From NCBI RefSeq assembly GCF_022605725.1, contig NC_065564.1, positions 1,736,001 through 1,800,000 on the forward strand: a stretch of 64,000 nt of DNA, read 5' to 3'. Below the pieces are notes generated by a model that made no database searches, was not told the origin of the DNA, and saw nothing but the letters and a program-made list of their open reading frames with translations. Of this stretch, positions 62,348 to 64,000 are shown piece after piece. The position numbers and the translations under genes are program-made. This DNA is from Anthonomus grandis grandis (lineage: Eukaryota > Arthropoda > Insecta > Coleoptera > Curculionidae). Position 1 is the stretch's first letter; each line of letters starts with the position of its first letter.

Positions 62348-62407
62348 AAAAATAATTTTTTTTCAGCCAATTATTTTTTGCAAAAAAACGATTTTTCATT
62401 AGGCTTA

Positions 62408-62429
62408 CCCTTAGCCCCCCACCCACCCC
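62408..62429 (-). other. G-quadruplex motif 7
   Basis: Minus-strand G-runs of 4, 3, 6 and 3 with loops T, T and CTAA. Confidence 0.9.
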
Positions 62430-62603
62430 ACACAGTTTACCAGTTAGAAATTGTTTTGAAAAATTACTGTTTTTCATATCTAATCTAATAAAAAAACACA
62501 GTTTGTTTATTTAAATTTGATATAATTATATTTATGTATATTAATAAATGTTTAATACAAAAACGGTGATTTTTGCAAAGAATTTCTTACTGGTAAGTTG
62601 TGT

Positions 62604-62626
62604 GGGGTGGGTGGGGGGGGCAAGGG
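62604..62626 (+). other. G-quadruplex motif 8
   Basis: Plus-strand G-runs of 4, 3, 8 and 3; the last loop is CAA. Inverse partner of the motif at 62,408. Confidence 0.85.
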
Positions 62627-62665
62627 TTGTTTTGATGAAAAACAGTGATTTTTCCAGAAAAATGT

Positions 62666-63071
62666 CATCAAATATTTTGAGGTGTAGTTTAAAAATTAAA
62701 TATGGAAATCCTATGTCAATTTTTTTAAATGCCCATCTGTAAACAGAATAGTATATGATATACGTATATTCTATTATATCTTGACTATTTATGGTTGATA
62801 AATAATATACCATAAAAAATCGTTGAATAAATGAGTATTTACCGATAATAATATATGATGTGTTGCCTGGGTTATTGACAATTTAAATAAATAAAAAAAG
62901 ACAAAACACTCGCGCAGTATAGAAAAGTAGAAATTAGAGTGCGATGATAATAAGGTGAATGACGTATTAAAAACGCATATCGTTGCCAGTGGCGGGGTTG
63001 TGGGGTGGGGTGAGTGACTACAGCCACTTCTTCCTCAGGCTGTTCCCCCTTTTCCCCCACATCAGGTTATA
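62666..63071 (-). other. Proximal 3' flank / 3' UTR of the SLO2-type gene
   Basis: About 400 bp between the last foldback element and the stop codon. The part next to the stop (62,990-63,070) is GC-rich; the rest is AT-rich, including a small palindromic run (GTATATGATATAC) near 62,752. No further gene was recognised. It is very likely transcribed as 3' UTR in the minus direction. Confidence 0.55.
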
Positions 63072-64000
63072 TCATACGATGGTCCCTTGCAATTGTTCCG
63101 GCCCCTGATTCACTTGTGACGTCAACGGGGTCTCGATAAAAGAAGGGGCCGCTATGCCTATAAATAATATTAATAATTACCCAATTAAAAATGACATTTT
63201 TTAAGTGGTAGGTACCTAAAGAGGGCGTCCCGATCGATTGCAAACTCAACGTGCTCCCGTGGGGGCCCATCGGGGGCGGCGGCGCGTTCACCACCATGGC
63301 ACTGTTACTGGACATGATGGGGGGCGGGCTGTTTTCCTCCGGGGGGGTCACCTCGAGCCCGATGCTGTCGTTAAGGGCGATTTTAATCGGGTTCTGGAAT
63401 TTCGTGGAAAAGTGGGAGAGGCCGATGTCTTCGAGGCTGCTCTTGCGTCGCGGGTTGCCCACGTTCGGGAGACCTTGTCTTAGAGAGTTCGATCTGGAAG
63501 TTTGTTTTTTTCACTTCAACCCCGTTACTCACTGTGACTCACCTTCTTAATAAAATGTCATCGATGACTCTGAGTGAGTTCGATCTGCCCCTCTGGTAAG
63601 TGGCCACCGTCGGACTCTCTGGCAGAGACAGCGAGTTGGACTTGGTGGTGCACAAGGGGGGAGGGCGGGGGGCCGGTTGGTACCCGCCGCTCAGCCCCAA
63701 CCCCGAACCCCGTCTGGAAGCGGTTTGGGTCGCCAGGTTCCCCAGCTGCTGCAGCAGGTTCTGGGAGCAGAAGCTGATGTTCGATTTTCTGCGACTGTTG
63801 TGCCTCTCGAAGGTTTTTTGTGCCGAAAACGGACTGGGCCGCACTAAATATCTACGAAACGACCCCCCCCCCCCTCCTTACATCTCTCCCTTTATAAAAA
63901 AACGCACACTCACATGATATCACCCTCTTCTAACTTAAGATCACAGCTGGGATTAATGATGACGTAGGACAGACTGTTCCTCTTCTCGCTGACGTCATTA
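63072..64000 (-). CDS. SLO2: SLO2/KCNT-type sodium-activated K+ channel, C-terminal 252 residues, 4 exons
   Basis: Large-conductance potassium channel opened by intracellular Na+ (and Cl-) in this family; acts at the plasma membrane of excitable cells. Only the cytoplasmic C-terminus is present. Exons on the minus strand: 63914-64000 (continues past the window), 63543-63851, 63216-63493 and 63072-63157, with GT-AG introns of 62, 49 and 58 nt that keep frame, ending TGA. The end of the second RCK domain is recognised from YVIINPSCDLKLEEGDI joined across the first intron to IYLVRPSPFSAQKTFERH, matching the LEEGD-IYLIR strand of Slack/Slick. The tail then has several basic-residue Ser sites (SRRKSN, SRRGSG, RGRSNSLR, RRSNSLR, PRRKSSLED), proline-rich runs (PPEENSPPP, NAPPPPMGPHG) and ends in GTIV, a class I PDZ-ligand pattern. 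BK (Slo1) ends differently after this point. Retention of the last intron would give another C-terminus. Transmembrane and pore exons lie outside. Confidence 0.82.

Larger units (their letters stand above)
62348..62665. mobile_element. Foldback element D
   Basis: The left arm begins with a T-run and CAGCCAATTATTTTTTGC and carries the C-rich motif at 62,408-62,429. The right arm carries the G-rich motif at 62,604-62,626 and ends near TGATGAAAAACAGTG. It is followed by non-repeated sequence, so this is the last unit of the cluster. Confidence 0.7.

Noticed and set aside
60394..62626. Telomere-like repeats (CTAAGGG in the G-rich arms)
   Set aside because: The word occurs once per arm and is not tandem, so it is not a telomeric array.
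60038..62813. Several ORFs of 62-90 codons with TGKLCGVGGGLRV or similar
   Set aside because: They translate the G-rich arms of the foldback elements on one strand or the other. Similarity among them follows from the inverted repeats.
63238..63917. Plus-strand ORFs of 67-105 codons over the SLO2 exons
   Set aside because: Antisense shadows; the minus strand gives a spliced, recognisable channel tail.

Overview
The window looks like a piece of an AT-rich arthropod genome, most likely an insect; a beetle is a guess only. The evidence is two recognisable animal genes with insect-style introns of about 50-80 nt, set in very AT-rich, satellite-laden DNA. Nothing bacterial, viral or organellar was seen, and no tRNA, rRNA or CRISPR.

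Layout. (1) Positions 1-54,151 are one uninterrupted head-to-tail satellite array with a 165-bp monomer (about 328 copies, about 29% GC). Each monomer carries a GGATCC or GGATCT-type site, a TTCGAA site, an A-run of about 8-12 nt and a 20-bp near-perfect dyad. Variant bases show nested higher-order structure (2-, 3-, 7-, 9- and 10-monomer units and a 3-kb duplication at a 22-monomer offset) and two sequence domains that meet near 29.55 kb. (2) Only 80 bp after the array, 54,232-55,968 (+) encodes the last 451 residues of CPSF1/CPSF160, the large subunit of the mRNA 3'-end cleavage and polyadenylation factor. It lies in seven exons split by introns of 60-79 nt. The first two thirds of the gene are not in the window, so the array appears to fill an upstream intron of this essential gene, or else the contig is misjoined. 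(3) 56,193-59,058 is a second, older and more diverged array (17 monomers, 163-bp period) that shares sequence boxes with the 165-bp satellite; related satellites therefore flank the CPSF1 3' half on both sides. (4) 59,059-60,113 is AT-rich unique DNA with microsatellites, a small GC-rich island and candidate poly(A) signals. (5) 60,114-62,665 is a mosaic of four foldback elements. Each is a pair of inverted arms carrying a strong G-quadruplex motif (eight in all, alternating strands), interleaved with modules that contain a 25-nt hammerhead-ribozyme-like core (five copies). (6) 63,072-64,000 (-) encodes the C-terminal end of a SLO2/KCNT-type sodium-activated potassium channel in four exons. 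It covers the end of the second RCK domain and a Ser/Pro-rich cytoplasmic tail ending in a class I PDZ-ligand-like tetrapeptide.

The two genes converge tail to tail with about 7.1 kb between their stop codons, nearly all of it repeat. They are functionally unrelated (nuclear RNA processing and membrane excitability). Most open reading frames of 60-180 codons in the window are translations of repeat DNA or antisense shadows and are not annotated.
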